Source: Adiantum capillus-veneris (Eukaryota; Streptophyta; Polypodiopsida; Polypodiales; Pteridaceae). Taken from it: DNA of 64,000 bases. The position numbers and the translations under genes are program-made. A model generated the notes under the pieces. The model ran no database searches and had not been told where the DNA came from. It worked only from the letters and a program-made list of their open reading frames with translations. Each line of letters opens with the position of its first letter. Positions within the stretch are counted from its first letter, which is position 1. The stretch spans positions 75,649,372-75,713,371 of the forward strand of contig CM043953.1 of assembly GCA_014529385.2 (NCBI GenBank), given 5' to 3'. This document shows positions 44,535-53,399 of the stretch, in pieces.

Positions 44535-44606
44535 GTTGTTATTGAAGTGCTAAAAGTCTGTTCAGTTTGTTCTTTTCTATTGGCACGTGGTGCTCGTCTT
44601 GTGACA
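44046..44606 (+). mobile_element. Element M: 3' LTR (561 bp)
   Basis: TGTCACAAACTGCTGACGTG…CTTGTGACA, with a longer (TC)n tract than the 5' LTR. It differs from the 5' LTR by several substitutions and small indels. It is followed by the exact target-site copy catgc. Confidence 0.95.
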
Positions 44607-44611
44607 CATGC

Positions 44612-46711
44612 CCCACTACTGACTTGTATAGAGCCATAATCCCCCAGATCAACTCTTTGGGTACCCCCATCTCTTGCAGTCTGCACATCAATCTAGCTCG
44701 GGCAGTGTATCCAAGGCTTTGCTGAAGTCCACAAAGCAACAATAGAGCCGTCTCCCACGTGATCTCCCCTCCTCAATAAATGGTTTTGAGTGTCAGAATA
44801 TGATCAAGAGTAGAGAAACCTCTTCTGAAACCCACCTGTCCTGCTACCCGTACACCCTCTCTCTCTCTGCCCATCTACTCAACTGCTGCTCAAGGATGGA
44901 TGCATACAAACGTGCCAATGTGTGTCCAATCATGATAGTGCAGTAGTTCCCAGGCTCCATAGGGTCCCCTGACTTGAAGATAGGTACGATTGTGGACGAA
45001 CTCCAAGTATCAGGTAGGCCCTTGCACATGGCACGGTTGAACATCACCGCTAGCAACTCTGCAAGCAAATCTGTAGCATGTATAAAATGCTCTGCTACTA
45101 GGCCATCGTGATCATATGCTCTCCTAGTCTTCATCCTATCAATGGCTTTCTTTACCATCTCGGTGGTAAAGAAAGCACGTGTGTGGGCATGGCTTTGGCA
45201 GATCTGAAAGAGGTGGCTGCCCCGAGACTGTGTAGAGATATGACGCATACTGACCCCATACCTACGTAAAAGTGATGACCAAGTGGGGGGGAGTGCTCAT
45301 GGAAGAGTCGTCATGCCTCGCCTAAATCCTGGCTCAAAAACAACCAATATAAATCCCGCTCTAGCCGAGCTACAAACGCCCTCTTCTTCCGTCGTACCAA
45401 ACACCGAGAAGAAATCCGTGAGTAATGACTCCTAGAAGTGTCTCCCAATAAGGTCGGGCTCTGGTCTCTCTGCACTCCGCATCATACCAGCTATTTTGGG
45501 GTGTGCTCCCAAAACGTTGTCGCTGCCTAGGCTTAGTGTGTGGAATGCTTCTGTTGCTGCATCCTGTAGTCTCTCTGTCAATATATAAGTGAGCTCCCCT
45601 GAAGGTCTCCCCGGATCTTCTGTGCATAAGCGTCTGTAAATACCATCTATGTAGACAGAATCAGTCTCTGAAGTAAAAGTATATTGGGTATGTGTAGGTG
45701 TCTGTGTTAGTCAAGTTGTGCTGAACTGGAATGAGACGGTAAACGTGAGGAGAGCATAATCTACTGCTACCCCAATAAGCCTGGGCCCGACTGTGAAGTC
45801 TTGAATAGAGGGTATAAAACTGGGCTGAGCCAAAACATAATTCACTGTGCTGGCCCCATGTCTATGAGGAAAACAAGTGAACCCACTCAGTGCGGGATAT
45901 CTTTGGAGGCCATTCAAGATGGCCAATCCATGTGCAGTCCCCAAATCTGTCAGATATCCAGTGTGCTCTTCGTCCTGCGAACACCTGGCCAATCCCATAT
46001 CACTGACATCCAATTCTCTCAACATTTCCTCTGAGGTATCGTAGGAAGCTGTGTGAGATTGGCCCGTCCTGGCATTGAAGTCTCCAAAAGAATGACATCT
46101 CCATCCCTAGAAAACTCCCATATGTTCTCATCCATTATCATGTAGGGTGACCCCCCATTGGGTGATGTATAATGAGATGTGATGGGGCCAAAATAGCATA
46201 TTGCAATGTAGAGTGGCCTCCTTGTCTCTGCTTTCACTCTGACCCACATATATCTGGCCTGCTCATCCCTTTGAACAATACGAATGAGGGTTTGCAGCTC
46301 CTCTCTGAATAGGACTGCCACACCTCCTGACCCCCGTCCTCTATGCGTTGATCTCACTTCGTGCCTACAGGTAGTCTCCCAATGGTATCCCGACACTTTA
46401 AGTAATGTGCCACCAGGAATCTGATGCGTTTCCAAGTAAAAAATAATGTCTCTTCCCTTAAAGCTATCCTCAAACGCGCCTACATCTAGCTTCATTGATC
46501 TGTTACAATTCCATGCTGCCAATTTAAGGTTGGTCCGATAGGTCTCGCACCGTCATGTGGTGTGTTTTTCCAACACCACTACTCTCCCTCCCTTGTAAAA
46601 AGCAATTTTCCCTTTCTCCCTTGCCGCCTTGATCTCTGGCATCAACTCTTGCATGTGTGCTACCTATGCTAGAGTGAGGTCATCACCCAAAAATATCCCA
46701 GTTTGCTTGAG
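44612..46711 (-). pseudogene. LINE L2: ORF1 end, endonuclease and RT first half (5'-truncated)
   Basis: Reading leftward, the region starts abruptly in the GIFLGDDLTLA block of the ORF1 end, so the copy is 5'-truncated, as is typical for LINEs. The endonuclease at 45711-46522 has SGGVAVLFREELQTLIRIVQ and an ADV…ETSMPGR segment in place of GDFNAR. The linker and RT start are at 44844-45248 (WSSSTIVPIFKSGDPMEPGN, with NYCTIMIG). RT continues to 44612, where M is inserted. Confidence 0.85.
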
Positions 46712-47027
46712 TTTGATAGGCTTTATGAACTCCTGTTGCCTAAGGATTTTGGGGTGTATACAATTGCGGAAAGGTCCAAGACATAGTTGTGTGCAAAAGT
46801 ATTATCTTAACAAGAGGTCGCAAGAAGGATCTTGTATGCCAACTAGTTTCAAGAGCAGAAAATACATTTTGCTATACTCGGCTCCTTCATGCATAACTAT
46901 TGCATATAAATTTTGATTTGAAGTCTTGAAATTGATTGTATAGTACTTGTGGTCCAGTGCATTTGGTGTGAACTGCGTCAAGTATGACTTACCTACATAA
47001 TTAAAGGTTAGATTGAATTGAATGCAG
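46712..47027 (+). other. Remaining 3' end of the FKBP intron
   Basis: Ordinary AT-rich intron sequence with no gene. It ends with the acceptor …gaatgcag before the last FKBP exon. Confidence 0.6.
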
Positions 47028-47116
47028 GTGGTGCGACTCTCATTTTCGACACAGAGCTAGTTGCAGTCAATGGCAAAAGAGGGAGTGATGAGGAAGCCAC
47101 ACAATCAGAGTTATAA
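47028..47116 (+). CDS. FKBP15-like: FKBP-type peptidyl-prolyl isomerase, last exon
   Basis: It encodes GATLIFDTELVAVNGKRG and SDEEATQSEL followed by TAA. The ATLIFDTEL strand is the last β-strand of the FKBP fold and carries the Phe99 equivalent of the ligand pocket. The exon joins the 18102 exon in phase 1 (G|GT). Plant FKBP15 proteins reside in the endoplasmic reticulum; the C-terminal QSEL here resembles a KDEL-type retrieval signal but is not canonical. The gene can work only if the ~28.9-kb intron is spliced. Confidence 0.9.
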
Positions 47117-47380
47117 ATTGTTTTGATATTTTTGACAAGACGGCTTAAACTGTAATTCTGGTGAGAGTGCTGTTGACATGCATTGAACATTGTTACATGC
47201 TTTACGAATCTCTAAGAATTCAATGTTGAGAAATCATCTCTTTAATGTTTTTTCTCCAACGAGCATTTCCTTAGCGAAATGCTCACGCCTGGTTTGTTTT
47301 TTCATGAGGTCTCTTGAAGAGTTGTAGGACACATCATTTTTGTTCTATGGAGGCGCACAACAGTGGAGAGGCATGCCAAT
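47117..47380 (+). other. FKBP 3' untranslated / downstream sequence
   Basis: AT-rich, with no coding signal and no canonical AATAAA seen. Confidence 0.4.
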
Positions 47381-47590
47381 GGGGAGGTAACCTAGTGGTA
47401 AGGTAGATGTATGGGTGGGTAAAGACCCTGGTTCGATACTCGAGGGCATCTTTCAAATTTCAATTGTACCTCCGAAAAACAAGGTGAAAAGTCACAACGT
47501 CCTACATAGGAGGATGAGAAAGAGTGTGACCCACTACTCAATGTCCCGTTTCTAGATTTAGGAAAACAAATGTCAACTATCTCATAGTGG
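47381..47590 (+). mobile_element. tRNA-derived SINE
   Basis: A pol III A-box-like taacctagtgg (47388-47398) and a B-box ggttcgatact (47430-47440) are spaced about 31 bp apart, as in tRNA-derived plant SINEs. The head resembles a tRNA but lacks a complete cloverleaf. The 3' end is uncertain and I found no clear target-site duplication. Confidence 0.65.
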
Positions 47591-47599
47591 ACCACATAA

Positions 47600-49057
47600 A
47601 CATAAGAATATGATCAAGAAAGAGGAAGGAAATAGGTTGGTCATCATTGACTTGTCATGTGGCACTAATCGACAGGCTGTATTCAACTGTTCACAATTGC
47701 TCCCAAGAGTTCCATGCTTCACCAAGGCCTTATGTTATGTAGGCCGAAAGAACTACTTGCGAGGCACAGAAATAAGGTGGCTCATATAGAAATGGAATCA
47801 AGGATCTGAATGCCAGCAGAGCTTTTGTCAGGGCTCAGACAGTTATTGTCTTCTCATCCTTTAGGTTCGTAGGCATTCACAACTTACCAGCATTATTTTC
47901 TATTCAAATCCATGGTTTGGGTAAAAGGAACAGTTTTGAAACATTGGTTTTCTTATCATTGTGATTGAGAATTAATGTGCAAGCTCGCAAGTCTGACGGT
48001 GGTATTGGAAATCTCGAATAGAATGTGACCCACGCTCATGGCACGTCAAACACAAGTGGTTATGTCATACACTGTGTGGAAGATTAAAAGTGCTCACTGA
48101 TGAACGTAGTGAGAAAGGCACAAATGCTGACTGATGTTTTGTCAATATTTGCAACAGTTCTATTACAACCTATTCTTAGCGGAAGCAGTTTTAAAAGGAA
48201 TTCCATCCTGCAAAAGTTCTGCATTATGAGATTCCTACTTTTGTTGAGTTACAACCATTTGCTTGTCAGCTTGTCTCTCATCCACTTGGTTTTGAGAAGG
48301 AAAATCCACACCTGCATTGTGTTTGGATTTCTATAATTTGAGAGAGTTGATTGAAATTTCTTGGGTAGGCCACCCAAGAAAGGCGCTCCCTTCATGGTGC
48401 TTCTTGTTCCCATCAGATTGTCGATGGTTAATGTCGATCAGATTGGCCTAGCTTTGGATCTTGTGCAATGGAGTGTGTGTGCAAGGTTGACTTATACTAT
48501 CTTGTATCATAAAAAAGGGGAATGCTCTGTGCATTTCATTAATTATAATCTAGGTTCCTTTGTCATTCATTTGACACTTGTAATCAATCAAGGTCTCTTC
48601 TTTCTTGTCATTTGCATGATGTGTGGAGTAGCAGATCACTTTCTTGTGCTTTGAAGTTGTCCAGTATAAAAATAGACAACTTGCTATCTACATGGTGTAA
48701 ATGTCTTTTCGCTCTATTTGGCGGTTATCTCACAAAGTTTGCTATGGTTTAAAACCTTCGCAGTGTATTTAAAAACATTGATAAATTGTTCTCAATAAAC
48801 TAAGAAGCAACCATTGCATTTGATATGCTAGTTTTGAGCAATTGCAAACAAAAGCAAAGGTAAGATTTAAAGTCGGGGCAAATAGACATAGATAAATGTC
48901 TATAAGATCACACAGCTCCTTTTGGTACAATTTATCTTGGCATACCAATAACCAAAACTTTGTGGTATGTGATAGTTGATGTACAGAAAGTGTTTAATGA
49001 ATGGCTTTCTTTTGTAAACATTGCAATTATAGACACTAAGAAATCATGCAAACACCA
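47600..49057. other. Intergenic, no gene supported
   Basis: Short frames only. A weak resemblance to the end of a copia RNase H near 48000-48160 was considered and rejected. Confidence 0.4.
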
Positions 49058-49365
49058 ACTCTTATAGCTCATAATTTCTTCTTGGAAAGGGACCAGAAAG
49101 TATTTATATCCGACACGGTAGGTTGGAGAATACAGTAAAGATAATAATGTGCTACACATCATGAGTGGAACCATCCAAAGGCGCATAAGTTATTATTCCT
49201 TGATGAGAAATCAAGATCTTTTGTAGCTCGGGATTCCTTCTTCGAAAGGAACTAGAAAGTGTTTACGTTCGACACAATAGGTTGCAAAGATAGAGATGTG
49301 CTACGGATCATAAGCGAAACCATCCAAAGATGCACAAGAAATCCTTTATGAGTAGTCAAGACTTA
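49058..49365. repeat. Diverged tandem duplication of about 151 bp
   Basis: Copy 1 (cttatagctc…aaccatccaaag) and copy 2 (tttgtagctc…aaccatccaaag) share order and many words, for example accatccaaag.(t/c)gca.aag at 49170 and 49321. It lies downstream of the GASA gene. Confidence 0.8.
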
Positions 49366-49521
49366 CTTTCTCAAATTTTTGTTTTTTTGTTGCAAATTGG
49401 GTTTCCTATAATGAAAATATTATTAACTTGATATTCTTGAAAGTCTTGGAAAGAAAGCATGATTGCTTTAAAAGGTTGAAGGTGTTGTCCGCACGGTGAA
49501 AGCTATATAATATATAAGTAC

Positions 49522-49706
49522 TTAAGGACATTTCTGCTTTCCATTATGAGTAAGCTGATTGGCGTAGCATGTTCCACAGATACCATGGTTGCCTGCAGTT
49601 CCTGGTGGTACACATTTGCATCTATAACAACATGTTTGACATGCCCTTATACAAATTTTGGGTCGACTATTTAAGTGGCACCTAAATGCACATGCAGATG
49701 TGCAAT
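49522..49706 (-). CDS. GASA-like: GASA/Snakin peptide, exon 4 (12-cysteine domain)
   Basis: On the - strand, after an acceptor (ttttgcag), the exon encodes NCTSACAFRCHLNSRP, then KICIRACQTCCYRCKCVPPG, TAGNHGICGTCYANQ and a C-terminal GKQKCP stop. The 12 cysteines follow the GASA pattern (C3xC3xC8xC3xC2xCC2xC1xC11xC2xC12xC), including the diagnostic CVPPGT.GN and KCP end. GASA/Snakin proteins are secreted gibberellin-regulated peptides acting in growth and defence. It joins exon 3 in phase 1 (A|AT = Asn). The precursor is 136 residues. Confidence 0.93.
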
Positions 49707-49944
49707 CTGCAAAACCAAATATTTGTTAGAAACATCATCAACAACAATAAAGCTTTGAATATAGTAGTCAAGATTTTTGTAGATTCATCCACAGAAGAGC
49801 TTTTGTGTTGAAAATGCACAACTTTGTAGCTTTTATGACCTACTACAAATATGGATATAAAACCCCTTCTTCTCATTTACTCTATCAACATTAGTTGTCA
49901 TCATGTAGTACAAAATGTGTTACTCTTGATGTTTGTTTGGGAAC

Positions 49945-50183
49945 GTTTGGGAAAATTCATTTTGGCAACCGTATAGAGCCCACCTCACTCTATGGCACGA
50001 CCACATGGCTCAGAGGGGATCTAGGGCCGAAATTTGGGTTGTTGGGGGGGGGGGGCTCTTTAATCTCAGCCATTGGACCTCCAATGAACTAGGGGCGGGT
50101 AAACTAGGGTGTGACCATGTGCCATGCCAACGTGGGTCGGATGAACTAGGGGCGCAATTTTTACCATGAAACCTTTCCCAAAC
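49945..50183. mobile_element. Possible MITE in GASA intron 3
   Basis: The ends gtttgggaaaattcat and the inverted right end tttcccaaac (imperfect inverted repeats, about 20 bp) enclose 239 bp, with a G12 run and two aactaggggcg words. No clean target-site duplication is visible. Confidence 0.4.
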
Positions 50184-50827
50184 ATTGGTTATGATATAAG
50201 CTTTCAATCACATTGTTTTTTGAATGGTATGTAATTAAATCCTTATTGTGTAGACATTATTCTTAAAAAGGGCTTAGTAGGCATTTTTTTCCTTATTAGC
50301 TTCTTGAACAAGGGTTAACCAAAAGTTTGCGCTCTAATGTTTTGTTTCCAAACAGTAAGAACTTTTCTTTCTTTGATTGAATCTCCCTTCATGCTTTTCC
50401 GTGTCTTAAAATTCAATTAGCTATCACAGCACACATTCATAATTTCATTGGTATCAATGTGAATGTACATAACAAATGAAAAGAAGATTGTACCAATGTA
50501 CTCATAATAAATTCTCTATGTGGTGTTTGTGCACTTACCCCTTAAGGTGGTTGAGAGCTTGTATGTAATATGTTACCTCATTACTTGAAAGTAGTAAATA
50601 ATTCAATGTGGAATGTGACCTTCCTTTTTTGTTGAGAAGAAGTCTACCACGGGTGATAGTAGAGTGGTCATATGATTTAGGTTGGCATATAGGACTCATA
50701 AATAGTCATGTAATCAAGGTAGTTAGAGTGGTATGTGACTTTAGGGTAGCCCTAAAGATAAGGTGACCAATTCCAATGTTTTGTTGAATAGAATGTGAGC
50801 CTTTTGCATTGAGCATGTCTTTCCTAA

Positions 50828-51015
50828 TCACAAGAAGTTTTTTGACAAATTCTCACAACAATTCCCACATTGTGACTTACCGTAACATCATGAGCTTCTG
50901 TGAGGGAGGCACGGCATACCTAGCTAGGTATGCGGTGCCTCTCGAGCAGAAGCTCATGATGTTATGCATTGTATGAAAAATAGTGAAAAAGATTGTTTTC
51001 TGAATGGTGAGCCTT
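50828..51015. mobile_element. Palindromic MITE, copy 1 (GASA intron 3)
   Basis: Starts tcacaagaag and contains an almost perfect palindrome at 50883-50964 with 18-bp outer arms (taacatcatgagcttctg and its complement) and an inner gaggcac…catacctagctaggtatg core. Its flanks match, in inverse orientation, those of copy 2 at 52426-52862. The right end is diverged. Confidence 0.75.
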
Positions 51016-51279
51016 GTGCTTCATAATACCATTGGAAGGGGTGGGGGGACACAACCCAAAGTAAAAAGGAGAAAAAAAGAAAACAAGGTGAAGCCTCACG
51101 TAGACAATTTAAAACAACATAGAATGGAAGTCAATTGTGTGCTTTAATGAAGGGATCAAATCTCTAACAAAACAAATGCACACAATTAATTTGTGCCCTT
51201 TTGTTGCTCCTACTCTAAGGCATGTTTTGACATGCCAAAAAAGAGAAAAAACCACTTGTTTGTAAATGTAGTGACTTAC

Positions 51280-51379
51280 TGATAGGAGGGGGTGGTGGAA
51301 CAATTGGGGATGGAGTTGGAGGTGCCGCCAAAATTGGGGGTGGTGCCAAAAGAGGAGGTAAGTTGCGAGAGAAATTAAC
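51280..51379 (-). CDS. GASA-like: GASA/Snakin peptide, exon 3 (proline-rich linker)
   Basis: Encodes VNFSRNLPPLLAPPPILAAP and PTPSPIVPPPPPI. It sits between an acceptor (actgcag) and a GTAAGT donor; phase 0 in, phase 1 out. A proline-rich stretch between signal peptide and GASA domain is known from long GASA proteins such as Arabidopsis GASA14 and is thought to associate with the cell wall. Intron 3 (1573 bp) follows and carries the MITEs. Confidence 0.88.
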
Positions 51380-51453
51380 CTGCAGTTTCCAAAAATAAAA
51401 GTTGGGCTCACTAAGCTACAAGATATTTAAATATTTTGTATTAAACAACTAAC

Positions 51454-51504
51454 CGTGCTTTGTGTGTCGAAGAGTCCGGAAGCTTGGGCCTGACAGCTCC
51501 AATC
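51454..51504 (-). CDS. GASA-like: GASA/Snakin peptide, exon 2
   Basis: A 51-bp exon encoding DWSCQAQASGLFDTQST, phase 0 on both sides, between ttgtag and a GTTAGT donor. Introns 1 and 2 are short (103 and 74 bp). Support comes from splice sites and phase agreement; this part is not conserved in GASA proteins. Confidence 0.75.
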
Positions 51505-51607
51505 CTACAAAGAAAATTGCCTCAAGAAAAAAGAGAGAGGGAAAAAAGCTTGAAGCTCTGGAAAATGCAATGCAGCAGTGCAAAAAAGAATATAATTAGC
51601 GCTGAAC

Positions 51608-51682
51608 CTTGCAGCGAAGGGGTGCAAAAGCCAGGGCTGAGAATGCGAGGACGCAGATGACAAGAGGGCAGATGGACGCCAT
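51608..51682 (-). CDS. GASA-like: GASA/Snakin peptide, exon 1 (signal peptide)
   Basis: The ATG at 51682 opens MASICPLVICVLAFSALAFA, then PLRCK: a short N-region, a hydrophobic core and an AFA cleavage-type end, a typical signal peptide. The exon ends in phase 0 before GTTCAG. Without splicing the frame stops three codons later, so splicing is required. A TATA box lies 40 bp upstream. Confidence 0.85.
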
Positions 51683-51721
51683 TTTAGCTCCTCACTACAT
51701 TCAACAGAGGAAGGACCCTGC

Positions 51722-51729
51722 CTTTTATA
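51722..51729 (-). promoter_or_regulatory. TATA box of the GASA gene
   Basis: The - strand reads TATAAAAGG, 40-47 bp upstream of the ATG. A start site about 30 bp downstream would leave a 5' UTR of only some 10-20 bases. The box directly abuts an (AC)n(AG)n repeat. Confidence 0.55.
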
Positions 51730-51777
<48 letters not shown>

Positions 51778-51807
51778 ACGGGTCTTTCACGTCAAGTAGC
51801 TGGCGAA

Positions 51808-51839
<32 letters not shown>
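51728..51839. repeat. (AC)n(AG)n and (GA)n microsatellites in the GASA promoter
   Basis: AC 51728-51747, AG 51747-51776 and GA 51810-51839. GAGA-type repeats in plant promoters can bind BBR/BPC proteins. More CT and AC tracts lie at 51981-52005 and 52059-52107. Confidence 0.9.
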
Positions 51840-51842
<3 letters not shown>

Positions 51843-52058
51843 ATGGGGGGCGCTTGTTTGTTGAGTTGCAGTACAGCTCAGTGAATAGCAATGGACGCTT
51901 ATCCTGAGGAGAGCGCTTAGCCTCTCTTGGTGGAAGCCAGCCAACCTCCACGCCCATGCACAATGATGGTCCCGCTCTCTAGTCTCTCTCTCTCTCTCTC
52001 TCCGTCTCTCTCTCGCACGCACGCGCGCGCACCCACACGCCTTTTGTTTTGGTGAAAC

Positions 52059-52107
<49 letters not shown>
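52059..52107. repeat. Compound (CT)n(CA)n microsatellite
   Basis: CT 52059-52079 followed directly by CA 52080-52107. Confidence 0.95.
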
Positions 52108-52113
<6 letters not shown>

Positions 52114-52361
52114 CTTGGTGTCCTCGCCAGTGTTGTCGGGAAAATTCATTTTACCAAAACATACCTTTCTTGAATTTTTCAAGAGGAAATTTTAGAAAAT
52201 TGGATTTATTTTTTGGGGTTTTCCACTAACTTTCTCTATTTTGGGTCGGAATTTCTCCTCTTCCCCTTGCCTTCAACAACCGGCATTTTTTGAAATTGAA
52301 AACAACACAATATTAAGATGAAACACATTTTTCCCGAACACTGGGACTCCTCGCACATCCA

Positions 52362-52363
<2 letters not shown>

Positions 52364-52425
<62 letters not shown>
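52364..52425. repeat. Compound (CT)n(TA)n microsatellite
   Basis: A CT run joined to a TA run that abuts the MITE copy 2 terminal repeat. The TA run may have provided its insertion site. Confidence 0.9.
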
Positions 52426-52429
<4 letters not shown>

Positions 52430-52862
52430 AAGAAGATTTAGAAATTTTCTCATGCAGGAAAACATAGTCTTTTTCATATAATGCATAACACTATGAGCTT
52501 CTGCTTGAGAGGCACCGCATACCAGGGCTAGAAAAATACATTTTTCCTACCCGGTGAAAATAAGGGAAAACTTGAAAGTTTCCCAGTTTTTAGGTCAAAA
52601 GCTGAAGCTTTTGCCGGTAATTACACTAAAACTTGTCTAAATTTCCCGGTTTTTTTAAAGGCAAGCTCCAAATTCAACCGGGATTTTACAATTTCAGCCG
52701 GTTAAAATACACTGGACCCCTGGTTTTTTCTAACACTGCCGCATACCTAGCTAGGTACGATTGGGGGCAGGGGACCACCGCCCTCTAGAGCAGAAGCTCA
52801 TGATGTTGAGGTAAGTCACAATGTGAGAATTATTGTGAGAATTTATCCAAAACTTCTTGTGA
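52426..52862. mobile_element. Palindromic MITE, copy 2, split by a hAT-type MITE
   Basis: The termini tcacaagaag (52426) and cttcttgtga (52853-52862) are perfect inverted repeats, 12 bp if the outer TA bases are included. The inner palindrome (tatgagcttctgcttgagag … gagcagaagctcatgatgtt) is the same as in copy 1, in opposite overall orientation. Without the 216-bp insert and its duplicated target the copy would be about 213 bp. Confidence 0.8.
52523..52738. mobile_element. hAT-type MITE (216 bp) with 8-bp target-site duplication
   Basis: The element starts CAGGGCTAGAAAAA and ends in the near-complement TTTTTTCTAACACTG. It is flanked by exact copies of ccgcatac (52515-52522 and 52739-52746). 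CA(G/A)GG-type ends and 8-bp duplications are hallmarks of hAT transposons. It has no coding capacity. Confidence 0.9.
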
Positions 52863-53399
52863 TATACTTTGAATCCTTGGAATATTCATTTTACCACTCA
52901 TTTGTTTGACTCGTGTAACCCCATGAAAGAATAGTAATTTTAAATTTGCACAAGTGAATTTTTTTTTCCATCTTCTTTACTGCCTTTTGCAATTGAGTTG
53001 CATGAGCCAAGTACCCCGTGAGAGCGTGCGACTTCCTTTTTGCTCCAATTTCAATGGCCTTTTCTTTGCAGTCCTTTTTTAAAGGAAAAAGACACTTGCC
53101 TTTAGATGACTATCCTACCTGTCCTAAGTACCCTTTCTCCCAAAGTTTTCACCCAAATGAAGAAGGCCCATATCCAGGGGAAAATCATTTTCAGAACCTT
53201 ACACAACTCCTTTTTGTGAAAAGGAGATTTTCAAAAATTTAGGTAAGTTGACCTTTGCAATTAAAAGAGGTCAAATATCTTGTATATTAACTGTACATTA
53301 GTTTCAATTTCTGCCCCTCACTCACTCTCTAACATGACAACTACTTGGCCTTCACTGAGTGTTCTTAAGTACTTCCCCTAATCTTATTGCTAGAGACTT
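52863..53399. other. No gene supported
   Basis: A 74-residue frame at 53018-53242 has no recognisable similarity. The rest is AT-rich. Confidence 0.35.

Larger units (their letters stand above)
18103..47027 (+). other. Giant FKBP intron (about 28.9 kb) containing nested retrotransposons
   Basis: The exons on both sides code for adjacent parts of the FKBP fold (…PPKIPG / GATLIFDTELVAVNG) and share intron phase 1. The intron starts GC and ends …aatgcag. It contains LINEs L1 and L2 and LTR elements G, H, K and M. Removing the recognised elements leaves roughly 2-3 kb. Confidence 0.85.

Noticed and set aside
47381..47445. Candidate tRNA gene
   Set aside because: A and B boxes are present but the sequence does not fold into a full cloverleaf and continues as a longer retroposon; called a SINE.
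47975..48160. Possible copia RNase H end near HARQTQVV
   Set aside because: Only a few residues match, in a frame with several stops and no ADIFTK motif.
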